From Paenibacillus fonticola DSM 21315 (GTDB taxonomy: Bacteria; Bacillota; Bacilli; Paenibacillales; Paenibacillaceae): a stretch of 64,000 nt of DNA. A program made the translations under genes and the position numbers. Positions within the stretch are counted from its first letter, which is position 1; every line of letters starts with the position of its first letter. The notes beneath the pieces are model-generated. The model worked only from the letters and a program-made list of their open reading frames with translations, ran no database searches and was not told where the DNA came from. The DNA is taken from positions 1 through 64,000 of the forward strand of contig NZ_KB907276.1 in assembly GCF_000381905.1 (NCBI RefSeq). The letters are read 5' to 3'. Below are positions 44,451 through 53,097 of this stretch, in pieces.

Positions 44451-45518
44451 TTAATAACCAAGCTCGGTCATTTCCTGTACGAATTCCTGAACTGTAATCG
44501 TATTTTGGGGAATACCCACAGAGAACTCCGGCTTTTCGTTAATACTTGTGAATTCAGTTTTCACTTCCATAACGAGCTTAACCTCTTCCCCGGTATCAGG
44601 GTCTTTAAATTCTATATCTGCCACCGCCTCTTGATAAGCCGGATAATCATTTTTATCAATTGCCGTATTCACGTAAAACTTATGAATGATTAAATCCTTC
44701 TGAACGTCATCCAAATCCTTTTGGAACTCTTCCTGGTCTAGTTCAGCGAGTTCTTTTTTGGCCTTCTCAATCTCTTTTGGTGTAAATTGCAGCAGTTTAC
44801 GATATTCATCCTTCGCGACAATATCCAATGCCTGAGGCAAAACATGATTAACCAAAGTCGTCAGCGCTTCCCTCAAATTGTCATTATGGATATAAAACTG
44901 TACGACCTGTTTAGCTTCTATGCCCTCGGGCAACTCAATTTCTTTAGTTGGTATATCTTTTAAATACGTCTCTGATTCATATTCAGTTAAAATGACATCC
45001 GCCAGTTCCGCTACGAACCTTTGCGTTTTATCGGTATCCAGCAGTTCTGCATTAAAATTCCCTAGGCCTGTATTTTTTAATTCGTTCAAATCCACCGCTA
45101 CGAACTTTCCAACGACTTTATCGGGAATCGGCAAAAATGGGATCTTCGGCACCTTCACGTAAATTTTATCCTGGGTCATCACGTATTGAAAAGTAATCGT
45201 ACCTGAAAAATCACCTTTCAGCTTGACTTCGAGGGAAGCCTCGGTTTGCATCGGTTCTTTCTGATACACTTGCGTCAAAGTTATATCAGAATCCTTCAAC
45301 ATGGAATAGATTTCTCCCACCCCAGCAAACGCAGAGGCATCCAGCGTCAGATCCGTAATTTTTATATGACTTTTGGATACGTACGAGTCCATATTCAGTG
45401 CAGCTGCTGCTGCATTTTTCAATGCTTCCTTTGGCTCCTTCTGAGCGCCGCAGCCGGTTAAAATCAAGGTTACCGACATAAATAAAACGAAAATTGATAA
45501 TAAAAACCTTCTAGTCAT
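44451..45518 (-). CDS. Lipoprotein of unknown function (LolA/LppX-like size)
   Basis: 355 residues. Lipobox ILTGCG with lipidated C23. The mature protein has alternating strands over its first half (SHIKITDLTLDASA, ASLEVKLKGDFSGTITFQYVMTQDKIYVKV) and a Lys/Glu-rich helix near 275-300, a pattern seen in DUF6612-like or LppX/LolA-like lipoproteins. I cannot name a ligand. Monocistronic, on the outer membrane face. Confidence 0.7.
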   Translation of the reverse strand: MTRRFLLSIFVLFMSVTLILTGCGAQKEPKEALKNAAAAALNMDSYVSKSHIKITDLTLDASAFAGVGEIYSMLKDSDITLTQVYQKEPMQTEASLEVKLKGDFSGTITFQYVMTQDKIYVKVPKIPFLPIPDKVVGKFVAVDLNELKNTGLGNFNAELLDTDKTQRFVAELADVILTEYESETYLKDIPTKEIELPEGIEAKQVVQFYIHNDNLREALTTLVNHVLPQALDIVAKDEYRKLLQFTPKEIEKAKKELAELDQEEFQKDLDDVQKDLIIHKFYVNTAIDKNDYPAYQEAVADIEFKDPDTGEEVKLVMEVKTEFTSINEKPEFSVGIPQNTITVQEFVQEMTELGY

Positions 45519-45664
45519 GCTTGCTCCTCTCCATCTTTACAGATACAACCTCTTTTATGCAAATTTCAAACGATATATTAACCATTCCAAGGCGGATCGA
45601 ATCACATTTGATTAGACTAATTAAAGTAAGACTTACTAGTGTAAAACTACTAGTGTAAGACTTA

Positions 45665-46579
45665 CTAATGTATTGCTTTTTTCTTAAAGCGCCCGCCCTT
45701 CACATCATGGATATATCCCACAGCCAGAAAAGCATTTTCATCAAAATGATTTACAATATCCTTCAGTTTGGCTTCCTCTAAACGTGTTATTACACAAAAT
45801 ATAACCTTTTTTGGGTCGCCTGAGAAGCCCCCTTCACCCGACAAGTACGTCACTCCACGCCCCAAGCGGTGAAGTATTGCCTCTCCGATTTCATCAATCT
45901 GTTCACTGATAATCCACACTGATTTAGATTCATTTAACCCATCCACAACGATATCAATCGTTTTGAAGGCTATATAATAAGCCAACAACGAGAATAATGC
46001 ACTCTCCCATTGAAGTACAAACCCTGCACTAAGCAGAATAAACAAGTTGATAAACATAATGATTTCTCCCACTGAAAATGGCGTCTTCCGCGATACGAGA
46101 ATCGCTACGATTTCGGTTCCATCGAGGGATCCGCCAAAGCGAATCACCATCCCCGTACCCAAACCAAGCAGAATGCCGCCAAAAACGAAGGCCAGCAGCG
46201 TATCCTTTACAAAAGGATCCACCGGATGCAGAATCGCTGTGCCAATAGACATGACTGTAATACCTAGCAGGGTGGAGAAAGCAAACGTCTTTCCGATTTG
46301 CTTATACCCTATAATAAGAAAAGGGAGGTTAAATAAAAATAGAAATATACCGAGCGGCCATCCCGATAAATAGAAGGAAATGACGGAGATCCCTGTAATC
46401 CCGCCATCTGTAATTTTATTGGGGACTAGAAACAACTCCAACGCTACAGAGACAATCAACGCTCCTATGATAATAAACAAAGCTCTGACCACAATGCTCC
46501 CCATGGTCCGCTTGTTATGTTTACGCATAGGGAGGGGAACAGGTACCGCAGGAATAGGGCTTAAATGATCAGATTCCAA
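45665..46579 (-). CDS. YitT family membrane protein with DUF2179 domain
   Basis: 304 residues. About five membrane segments in residues 30-205 (LELFLVPNKITDGGITGISVI is the family's first helix motif; GGSLDGTEIVA another), then a cytoplasmic DUF2179 domain at about 220-300 (KKVIFCVITRLEEAKLKDIV). Function unproven; a transport role is suspected in the family. TTG start at 46579. Downstream, GTAAGACTTACTAGTGTA-like short repeats lie at 45620-45665. Confidence 0.85.
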   Translation of the reverse strand: MESDHLSPIPAVPVPLPMRKHNKRTMGSIVVRALFIIIGALIVSVALELFLVPNKITDGGITGISVISFYLSGWPLGIFLFLFNLPFLIIGYKQIGKTFAFSTLLGITVMSIGTAILHPVDPFVKDTLLAFVFGGILLGLGTGMVIRFGGSLDGTEIVAILVSRKTPFSVGEIIMFINLFILLSAGFVLQWESALFSLLAYYIAFKTIDIVVDGLNESKSVWIISEQIDEIGEAILHRLGRGVTYLSGEGGFSGDPKKVIFCVITRLEEAKLKDIVNHFDENAFLAVGYIHDVKGGRFKKKAIH

Positions 46580-46745
46580 TACGCATCACGATCCTTTCAT
46601 GTGGATTTCTCGTGAATCTTATGTTGATCTCATGCTAATTCCATGTTGGTTTGAAGCATCCGCAGAGGGTAGTTTCCCTTGAAACGTTCTCTTCTTATTA
46701 TGACATTATTTGAACTTCATGTCTGCAATATTGCAAATTAGAAAT

Positions 46746-46773
46746 AAAAACCTCAGCCCAGGGCTGAGGTTGG
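46746..46773 (-). terminator. Terminator in the sspP-yitT gap
   Basis: Minus strand AACCTCAGCCC pairs with GGGCTGAGGTT and is followed by TTTAT. It would end transcripts coming from sspP or further upstream. Confidence 0.75.
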
Positions 46774-46916
46774 AGATTCAGAATCGGTTATATAACTATA
46801 CATACTACGGTTCAACATATACAGGCTAAATTGGCATGTGTAATTAGGGCTCCAGCAGGTGCGTTATGGTTCGCTAGATAGTACCGCGCCAGAGTTTCCT
46901 CAAATTGTATTTAAGG

Positions 46917-46990
46917 TCGTATCTCACTAGCCTCACTAGTCTCACTAGTCTCACTAGTCTCACTAGTGTCTTACCAGTGTCTTACTAGTC
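46917..46990. repeat. CTCACTAGT tandem repeat
   Basis: Five near-identical 10-base units CTCACTAGTC/CTCACTAGCC and related GTCTTACTAGT units. The surrounding 46774-47225 shows no gene. Confidence 0.75.
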
Positions 46991-47225
46991 ACTTTGATAC
47001 GGTCTCTTAGGCTAAGCCTCTGCTAGCGTCTGCTGGTGTTGTTGCCTTGGGTTAAAACATAGCATTTCCGTCTCACCAGCCACTATAGCCGCCTCTACAC
47101 TTCCAAACGCAAACGTTGTTCCAAGCACAGTCGGCTAACCTTCCACGCGCAGATCGCTAACATTCCGTGCATAGGCCCTTGAGTTCCACATGTGGTTATT
47201 TCCTGATCGCTGTTCCCCCATACGT

Positions 47226-47378
47226 TCAACTGCCTTGAGGATTGTTATGGCTGACATGATTTTGATTTTTGACCTTCTTGGAACCAGATAACGGTTCAGG
47301 CCCCCCGTTTCCACGCTCTCTGCGCTCATTCGTATCGGGCTGGGTTCCCCGGGTCATATAGGATTTGGGTTTACTCAT
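47226..47378 (-). CDS. sspP: Small acid-soluble spore protein P
   Basis: 50 residues, ATG at 47378 preceded by AAAGGGGAT at nine bases. The segment GPEPLSGSKKVKNQNH is nearly the same as in B. subtilis SspP (PEPLSGSKKVKNRNH), and the rest has the same disordered, Asn/Gly/Lys-rich make-up. SspP is a minor protein of the spore core made in the forespore. A 60-codon frame just upstream on the same strand (47414-47596) has a weak start and no recognised relatives. Confidence 0.8.
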   Translation of the reverse strand: MSKPKSYMTRGTQPDTNERRERGNGGPEPLSGSKKVKNQNHVSHNNPQGS

Positions 47379-47690
47379 GAAATAACATCCCCTTTCGACT
47401 CATCGAGCTTGTTCTAACATATCTTAAGGTGTGGATAACCCGGTTTTTTTATACATAGGGATTGTTGGGGTCCATGTTTGGTTTGATTCGACAGCAAAAT
47501 GACTTCGGTCCACCGCACTACTTCCCGCCACCAATGATTTTTCCCAGAAGGAGAAGGTCCCCCCTCAAAGAGTTCTCCTTTCGGGTCTTTCGCCACTTCT
47601 TTACCCGTACTTCCTTCCCCCGTACCTTTTTACCCGTACTCCTCCGTACTACTCCGTACATCCACCCTTACTCGTACTTCATCCATTGTG

Positions 47691-47877
47691 CTTACGGACA
47701 CCAGAGACGCTATTCCACCTGTTTAATGGAATACGGAAGGGCTAACGGACCCAGGATCAGCTATTCACCCTCAATACGCTTGGTTTCAGGCTCATTTCGC
47801 GCAATAGCGGAACCCTGGTCCGTTAACTTTGAATTTGGCGACTTTTTGGGGAAATAGCGGATCTACGGTCCGATAGG
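47691..47877. repeat. Composite intergenic repeat element, copy 2
   Basis: Four units: CTTACGGAC...CGCTATT at 47691, GCTAACGGAC...AGCTATT at 47741, then inverted AATAGCGGA...GTCCGTTA at 47803 and AATAGCGGA...GTCCGATA at 47853. Spacings of about 50, 61 and 50 bases match copy 1 (49, 62, 51). It lies 200 bases outside the island's left end. The stretch 47400-47690 has CCCGTACT-type short repeats and no gene. Confidence 0.75.
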
Positions 47878-47952
47878 TCCACACGGTTAACAATTAACAT
47901 GTAAAATAGCACGTAACACATAACGTGAAAACTAAAAAGTTGCACAAACACT

Positions 47953-47985
47953 AAAAAACCGCCTCCCTATCGGGAAACGGCTTGA
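47953..47985 (-). terminator. Terminator stranded beyond the island
   Basis: Minus strand AAGCCGTTTCCC pairs with GGGAGGCGGTT then TTTTAG. Before the island inserted, this would have lain about 110 bases past tRNA-Ser and probably terminated the serS-tRNA-Ser transcript. Confidence 0.75.
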
Positions 47986-48090
47986 TTATTATTAGTTAAT
48001 CTTGAGCGATGCTAATACTAACACTAACACTAACATTTACGAGCCTATGGAGCCTATGCTCCGACGAACTTTGTGGGTTCTCAATATGTA

Positions 48091-48154
48091 TGGCGGAGAG
48101 GGTGGGATTCGAACCCACGTGGGCTTGCACCCTAACGGTTTTCAAGACCGCCCC
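48091..48154 (-). repeat. Left attachment site: 3' half of tRNA-Ser
   Basis: 64 bases identical to 56405-56468. Past the repeat the sequence (TCGTTATAAAAACCC) no longer supports a tRNA D-arm or acceptor stem, so this is a fragment, not a gene. Confidence 0.92.
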
Positions 48155-48301
48155 TCGTTATAAAAACCCGCCATCCCTTATGCTTAATGACTTTATGGCA
48201 CTTTATTGCTGAACCGCTAAAGCGGTCTGAGTTAAAACGTTCAATTAGGTATGTGACCGTTGGATATTTTCATCTTATTATCTTCACACGTATGAGTCAA
48301 C

Positions 48302-48409
48302 CTATAAAAACAAATAATAATCTTTATCCGTCACCATCTCGATAAATTCGCTATTCGTTGGCTTAGACTTGCTGATATTGATGAGTATCGTCAGTATTGC
48401 GGAAACGTT
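48302..48409 (-). pseudogene. 3' fragment of a spo0A gene
   Basis: The minus strand encodes, between two in-frame stops, about 35 residues including INISKSKPTNSEFIEMV and TDK. This is the C-terminal end of Spo0A (B. subtilis: TKAKPTNSEFIAMVADK), the end of its DNA-binding domain. No upstream part of the gene is present, and the last residues diverge (DYYLFL). So it is a scar from recombination with a spo0A or spo0A-like gene. The other sequence of 48155-48633 shows no gene I can support. Confidence 0.75.
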
Positions 48410-48633
48410 TTAAATTCCTGGTTTATCATGGGTTAGGTATGACTTGTTTTGAACTATACGAATATCGAAGTTATTTTCCCAAAAATCCGAATGTTTATTG
48501 GCTTTCCAAAGTAGAATTTTTATGGACAACAACGCCCTGATATAAAGATACGGTAAGTTACTGCAAAGAGTCTTGGGTAGAGTAACTTCTGCTTGACTGT
48601 TAGCATTGGACTCTACCTCGAAAAACATGGTTA

Positions 48634-49824
48634 CTATAGTCCACTGATACGCAACTGTGAAGACGTATCAATGTACAAAAATATATTTTGTATTAGTTTT
48701 AATATTTCTCTTGAATTTGTTGATGACGCATTGTATTCGGGGTCTTCAAGAAATGATTCTCTAAGATTAACCTTAATTATATTTAAAAATTCATCTCTTA
48801 CAGAGTCCGATAACAAAATAGCGGAGAGTAGTTCCTTATCCTTATAAAGTCTGTTGAAAATTCCAGCAAGTATCATAGCAATTGATATTTGGAACTTATA
48901 GTTTCTGCTGGAAACTCCATAAATTTCTTTTGAAAATGGAAATTCACATACTTCATGTATTCTGATAATAAAGTGATTGAATTGCTCAAAAATCTCTCTC
49001 ACTTCATGGAAATTGCTTTCTAATGCCGAAGGGTTATGCTTATCTAAATCAGCTTTTTCCTTCATATATTTCTCAGCATACACCAAGGATTTTTCATATG
49101 ACTCATTAATACCATACTCCAAAATACTTAGAACCACAAAAAGATTTTCTTGGACTTTCTTCTTTTGAATTCTATCTTTTGTAATGTTATATGAGTTGAA
49201 AAGTTCATTTTTTCCTTTTTTCTCATATAGACTAAATGTGAAATTATTTATATATGTATTAAAAGGAGAATTATATACAGCATGCCTTATCTCCTGAGGA
49301 GTTAATGGTTTTGTTCCCTTGTTATATCTGTTAAAAATCTCAAGTTCAAATTCAGTTCCTGGAAAGTCTTTAAAAATAGTTACCAACAAGGTCATATCAA
49401 TAAATTCAGATTTTATTTCTATGTCCAAATCGTTGAAACATTTACCTTCAAGACTATTCAGGAGCTTTAAGCCACTAAGTTTAAATTCGTTGTTATAGAA
49501 TCTGTATAGCGCACGAAGTCGATGCTGTCCATCAACAACGTTTGTTACCCTGACATTATTATATTTGTCAGTAGCCAAAAAAATTGGAGGAATTGGAATA
49601 CCTACCAGTACAGATTCAATTAGTTTTGCTTCATCATCAACGCTAAACCTATACTCCCGTTGGTATTCTGGGGCAAGGATTATTGAACCATTAAATTTTA
49701 ATATATCCTCATCGCTTAGTTCTCTATCATTAATATCTTGTAACTTGTATCCTTTATCAATCCTATCAATTAATACTCCAATTGATAGGTTTTCAATTTC
49801 AGGATTGATTTTATAAGTATTCAT
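48634..49824 (-). CDS. DUF262 (ParB/GmrS-N-like) domain protein
   Basis: 396 residues. The N-terminal ~180 residues are a DUF262 domain: IILAPEYQREYRF (53-65), a GIPIPPIFLA strand (about 84-93), and the nucleotide-binding VVDGQHRLRALYRF (105-118), as in the ParB-like NTPase half of GmrSD-type type IV restriction enzymes. NKGTKPLTPQEIRHAVYNSPF continues the family pattern. The C-terminal ~200 residues are helical; no HNH (DUF1524) nuclease motif is visible. The start ATG overlaps the FRG gene stop (TAATG), with AGGAGGAGGGG upstream, so the two are translationally coupled. Confidence 0.85.
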   Translation of the reverse strand: MNTYKINPEIENLSIGVLIDRIDKGYKLQDINDRELSDEDILKFNGSIILAPEYQREYRFSVDDEAKLIESVLVGIPIPPIFLATDKYNNVRVTNVVDGQHRLRALYRFYNNEFKLSGLKLLNSLEGKCFNDLDIEIKSEFIDMTLLVTIFKDFPGTEFELEIFNRYNKGTKPLTPQEIRHAVYNSPFNTYINNFTFSLYEKKGKNELFNSYNITKDRIQKKKVQENLFVVLSILEYGINESYEKSLVYAEKYMKEKADLDKHNPSALESNFHEVREIFEQFNHFIIRIHEVCEFPFSKEIYGVSSRNYKFQISIAMILAGIFNRLYKDKELLSAILLSDSVRDEFLNIIKVNLRESFLEDPEYNASSTNSREILKLIQNIFLYIDTSSQLRISGL

Positions 49825-50687
49825 TATTCCCCTCCTCCTTCCTGTCTGTATTTATTATACTGACTAATACTGTCTATCATAAGAATATCTTTTGCTATCG
49901 AAGATAATTCAGGGTATATTTGTGTAAATCCGATTCCCATAGCATACAAAGATGCAAGAATATCCTTTTTATGCTTTCCACTAATAATGACCTTTCTCAA
50001 TATATCCTCTGAGTTTACTTGTTCCTCTAAGGGAACTGCGGTGTCCTGGAAGTACAAGAAGACACCGTTTTGAGCATTAATACGACTATTTAACTTTCTG
50101 CCTTGGACAATAACTGGTCCACTCAACTCATCTAGTCTAATATCTCTTTCTGAAAGTACGATTAAGTCTGTTCTATGGCTATGTAATGGATTTAATTTTT
50201 TTGGGTCTAAGAACCAAACAACCGCATCTCTAGGTTCTGTATCATCATCTGTAGTTTCTGTAAATGCGGTTTCCACTGCGAACATTAAAGCAATTATATG
50301 AGATTGGGTAAAGTCTAAGAGTCTGGTCGGAATACCAAAGTGTTGGGCATGAATCATCCACTCATAATCATTTTGAATATCCCAAGGTGAATCCATATAA
50401 TAATGACTGTTTATTTTAAATTGTTTCAAAAAGTGTGTGATAGATAAAGGAGCATATTTCCTATTACCTTTATTGTCTTTTCTTAGGGCACTTGGTAATA
50501 AGGGGAAGTCTCCAGTTTGTCCTCTTGATAAGCTGAATGTGGCAGGCAATTTCTCAACAAACGACATATACTCGCTTAGTTTTCGAATTTTCCCATCGTG
50601 CTCTGGAGCTTGCAGTTCTTCGGGTAATTCAATACATTCTTCAGTTTCGGGTTCAGTTATTATTTGGTTCTCAACCCCATTTGCCAT
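49824..50687 (-). CDS. FRG domain protein
   Basis: 287 residues. The FRG domain starts with LSRGQTGDFPLLPSALR (about 52-68) and has the second hallmark AQHFGIPTRLLDFTQSHIIALMFAVE (about 111-136). After it, VVWFLDPKKLNP and a C-terminal part with RDIRLDELSGPVIVQGRK are typical companions. The biochemical activity of FRG is not established to my knowledge; such proteins are frequent in mobile and defence gene clusters. ATG at 50687 nine bases after AAAGGGG; TTG at 50705 also in frame. First gene of the pair with DUF262. Confidence 0.85.
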   Translation of the reverse strand: MANGVENQIITEPETEECIELPEELQAPEHDGKIRKLSEYMSFVEKLPATFSLSRGQTGDFPLLPSALRKDNKGNRKYAPLSITHFLKQFKINSHYYMDSPWDIQNDYEWMIHAQHFGIPTRLLDFTQSHIIALMFAVETAFTETTDDDTEPRDAVVWFLDPKKLNPLHSHRTDLIVLSERDIRLDELSGPVIVQGRKLNSRINAQNGVFLYFQDTAVPLEEQVNSEDILRKVIISGKHKKDILASLYAMGIGFTQIYPELSSIAKDILMIDSISQYNKYRQEGGGE

Positions 50688-50736
50688 TCTCTTTTCCCCT
50701 TTCAAGTTCTTCTGGTTAAATCAGTCATTGAAAGGA

Positions 50737-50765
50737 ATTATACTACACTTAAAAAACCAGGTAAA
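50737..50765 (-). promoter_or_regulatory. Promoter of the FRG-DUF262 operon
   Basis: Minus strand TTTACC (50765-50760), 17-base spacer, TATAAT (50742-50737), 50 bases before the FRG start. The -10 is perfect and the -35 weak. Confidence 0.6.
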
Positions 50766-51211
50766 TATTTCAAGTAGTATTCATGGATTATTAGTCTGGG
50801 ACTAAAGGGGGCAGAATCTATATCCATTCTAAATTCAACGTGTTTATAAATGTGTGAATCCTCTAATGAACGTCCATTAATGAATTTAATTACCTTTACA
50901 AACATAAATTCAGCTATTTATTCAAGGTTTATAATAGTATACGTTTGTAAACACAGTGACTACTACATTACATTGTCCAGTGATTGACGGTGAAATCGTC
51001 CTAAGTGTGATGGTAAAGCTGTCCGGCAGGGGGTACTTTACAGTCTGGAATGCATCAAAGCTCATTGGAGCGGGGCGAACACTTCAATCCACGAACCCTA
51101 CAAATAAATATCGCGATACGATAGCCTTTTTAAATCCTGAGAAGTAACATTTTTACTTGAAATGACAATAGGAACCAAGTTCTCATAGAAGATCATTATC
51201 GCAGTCCACGA
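50766..51211. other. Gap with an inverted repeat between FRG and the small gene
   Basis: TTTACAAAC at about 50897 and GTTTGTAAA at about 50943 form a 9-base inverted repeat around an AT-rich core with a TATAAT-like site. A 63-codon frame at 50956-51147 (+) starts with GTG just after it, but it has no Shine-Dalgarno and no recognised relatives; it could be a gene remnant. Confidence 0.4.
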
Positions 51212-51457
51212 TTACAAACAATCAAACGCTTTTGATACTTTCTTCTCCAAAATTTGTAGTTCATTAAGTTCTAGAAAAGATAATTTGGCTCTTAACTTCT
51301 CTTTATAGTCTCCGTTCACCAAATCCTGTTCTTTGGCACTAATAAGATATATCTGCTTATTTGTAACCTTACCTTCAATTCGTTTACTTTCACATAGATA
51401 CAGGTAGAATACATTCCCATTATTTTTTGCTATTCGTTTCTTCACTCTAATATACAT
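51212..51457 (-). CDS. Small island protein of unknown function
   Basis: 81 residues, ATG at 51457 after GAAGGGTG. Basic; IRVKKRIAKNNGNVFYLYLCESKR and IEGKVTNKQIYLIS at the N-terminus resemble the leading segment of some IS1634-type transposases and of small plasmid proteins, but the catalytic part of a transposase is absent. The C-terminal half is a Leu-rich helix (LSFLELNELQILEKKVSKAF). It lies downstream of the replication-like gene on the same strand. Confidence 0.55.
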   Translation of the reverse strand: MYIRVKKRIAKNNGNVFYLYLCESKRIEGKVTNKQIYLISAKEQDLVNGDYKEKLRAKLSFLELNELQILEKKVSKAFDCL

Positions 51458-51532
51458 AATAATCACCCTTCAAATTAAGCTGTCAAATCACGAAAGAGCC
51501 ATAGAACATAGTCCTACGGCTGTAATATTAAC

Positions 51533-52600
51533 TTATCTAATAAATATCTCATTTAGATGTGATAATTCGTCTTCCTCATTTATGTCGTATTCTACTACAG
51601 CTTTTATTATCTCGCCTGTTTTTTGATTAACTTCTTTTTCATTTGCCCAGCCAATCTCTGCCTCGTATTGTTTCGCTGTTATTTTCCGTTGTTTTGGAAT
51701 GACATTAAACTGTATCATGCTCGTAGCAAACTCATTAGGCTCCTTAACGCCATAGGTATTTGTTTTTGTTTCCTTATCCTCAGGTTTATCTAAACAGAAT
51801 GGTTTATGGTCATTTGTTATCATGTTGCATCTCTCTAAATTTTCAAGCTGTTTCTTCACTTCATCTATTGAAAGCCCTGTTAATCGAGCCAATTTCTTTT
51901 GAGAACAATTATACGCATTATTAAATTTATCAGTCATGTATTTCAAGAAACAGTACAGGTAGAATCCTTCAACGCCCAACTCTAAATCAGCCATGCAGTA
52001 AATGAATACATCAATGTCAATCATGTGAGTATTTTGAATCATATAGAATGTTCCATCTTCATAGTTATCTTCCTCTGATTCTTTAAACCGATAGAATCCC
52101 TTTACAGGCATTGCCACTTTCCAGTTCTTATTATTTCCATAAATTTGTGGATACTCACTCTCATAAACGAATTGAACCTCTTTATACTTTGTTCCTTCTT
52201 CATACCAATATCCACAAGGCTTATCTGTCACTTTGCGAATGTAGTCCAGTTTAACCAGTAAACCAGTTTTATTCTTAGTAAGGTATGTATATTGTTCAGA
52301 TTTCGGGGGAAAACCAAGAATTTGCTTAATTATTCCTTCATTTATACTGGTTGTCACACCTGATTTATCATTGTAATAGTGGTACTGGGCATATCTCCAT
52401 TGGTAGTTTGCAAGATAATAATAAGCATAAGCATATGCAATATGCGTTGAAGTTTTACCTTGCATTTCCTCTGATCCAAATGCTTCTAGTAAGTCCTCAA
52501 AAATCTCATTAGGCATGTATACTTCATGTTGTTTTTCATTTACTCCAAGTAGCTTAATCATCATCGACTTAGTGAAATATGTCTGTCTTTTTCTCGCCAT
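51533..52600 (-). CDS. Replication-initiator-like protein with winged helix
   Basis: 355 residues, ATG at 52600 eight bases after AGGAGAG. The N-terminal half is Tyr-rich (HIAYAYAYYYLANYQWRYAQ at about 57-76); a winged helix lies at about 220-270 (NCSQKKLARLTGLSIDEVKKQLENLERCNMI). This make-up is seen in DnaD-like and plasmid replication proteins of Firmicute islands. I infer a role in replication of the excised island; no catalytic motif is evident. It is followed by the 81-residue gene, and preceded by the 57-residue DUF5659-like gene, all in one direction. Confidence 0.6.
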   Translation of the reverse strand: MARKRQTYFTKSMMIKLLGVNEKQHEVYMPNEIFEDLLEAFGSEEMQGKTSTHIAYAYAYYYLANYQWRYAQYHYYNDKSGVTTSINEGIIKQILGFPPKSEQYTYLTKNKTGLLVKLDYIRKVTDKPCGYWYEEGTKYKEVQFVYESEYPQIYGNNKNWKVAMPVKGFYRFKESEEDNYEDGTFYMIQNTHMIDIDVFIYCMADLELGVEGFYLYCFLKYMTDKFNNAYNCSQKKLARLTGLSIDEVKKQLENLERCNMITNDHKPFCLDKPEDKETKTNTYGVKEPNEFATSMIQFNVIPKQRKITAKQYEAEIGWANEKEVNQKTGEIIKAVVEYDINEEDELSHLNEIFIR

Positions 52601-52651
52601 TTTCATCTCTCCTGTCTATTATCCCCTACAATGATTATCCAGATTAAATAA

Positions 52652-52825
52652 CTAAACCTTAAAATTATCAATACTCGCTTGTAAGTTACCGCTTCTTGCA
52701 AATAACCAGAACCTATTACCACTCTTCTCATGTAATGCGGAGCAAATGTAGCTAAATCCGCACCTCTTTAAATGCGCCATCATCTTTGCGTTGTAGCAAA
52801 AGAAATAATCCTGCTCTACTCGCAT
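52652..52825 (-). CDS. DUF5659-like small island protein
   Basis: 57 residues, ATG at 52825 eight bases after AAGGGGGAA. The pattern YFFCYNAKMMAHLKRCGFSYIC followed by SGNRFWLFARSGNLQ matches the small DUF5659-type proteins of Firmicute conjugative and mobilisable elements, which have a single domain of unknown role. It is probably co-transcribed with the replication-like gene 52 bases downstream. Confidence 0.65.
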   Translation of the reverse strand: MRVEQDYFFCYNAKMMAHLKRCGFSYICSALHEKSGNRFWLFARSGNLQASIDNFKV

Positions 52826-52954
52826 TTACAATTCCCCCTTCATTACTTTTCAAAAAGAAACTTTTTGCCCTTACATTTCTAATAGCGTTTAAGTCGATGA
52901 TTTTTCTAGTCTTTCGGCTACGTTTCCAATACTAATGAAACCAATTCATTATCA

Positions 52955-53069
52955 TAAAATCCGTTCAACTACACCCTTATTTAATAAATAATTTTAATAA
53001 TATAATATAGAAAATTAATACTACATACTAATTTTATTATTATATAAGAGTGTTATAGAACGGATTTTA
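52955..53069. repeat. AT-rich inverted repeat, origin-like
   Basis: TAAAATCCGTTC (52955) and GAACGGATTTTA (53058) are perfect 12-base arms; with mismatches the pairing extends to about 30 bases. The ~60 bases in the centre are almost only A and T. It lies just upstream of the DUF5659-like and replication-like genes, where an island origin would be expected. A hairpin CAAAAAG/CTTTTTG lies at 52851-52868. A bidirectional terminator or single-strand origin is an alternative. Confidence 0.6.
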
Positions 53070-53097
53070 GAATAGAGAACACCTAGACAATCAGTCT

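Noticed and set aside
47414..47596. 60-codon minus-strand frame upstream of sspP
   Set aside because: GTG start with only a weak AAAGAAG site and no recognised relatives. Its Trp-rich stretch is curious, but support is too thin for a gene call.
47462..47857. 131-codon plus-strand frame
   Set aside because: Low-complexity Pro/Arg/Phe content from CCCGTACT repeats and the composite repeat, no Shine-Dalgarno.
48091..48175. Second complete tRNA-Ser
   Set aside because: The 5' third does not match an acceptor or D-arm; only the duplicated 3' 64 bases are tRNA-like.
48410..48628. 72-codon minus-strand frame between the spo0A fragment and DUF262
   Set aside because: No ribosome-binding site and no family resemblance.
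50956..51147. 63-codon plus-strand frame in the island
   Set aside because: No Shine-Dalgarno and no recognised family; may be a remnant.
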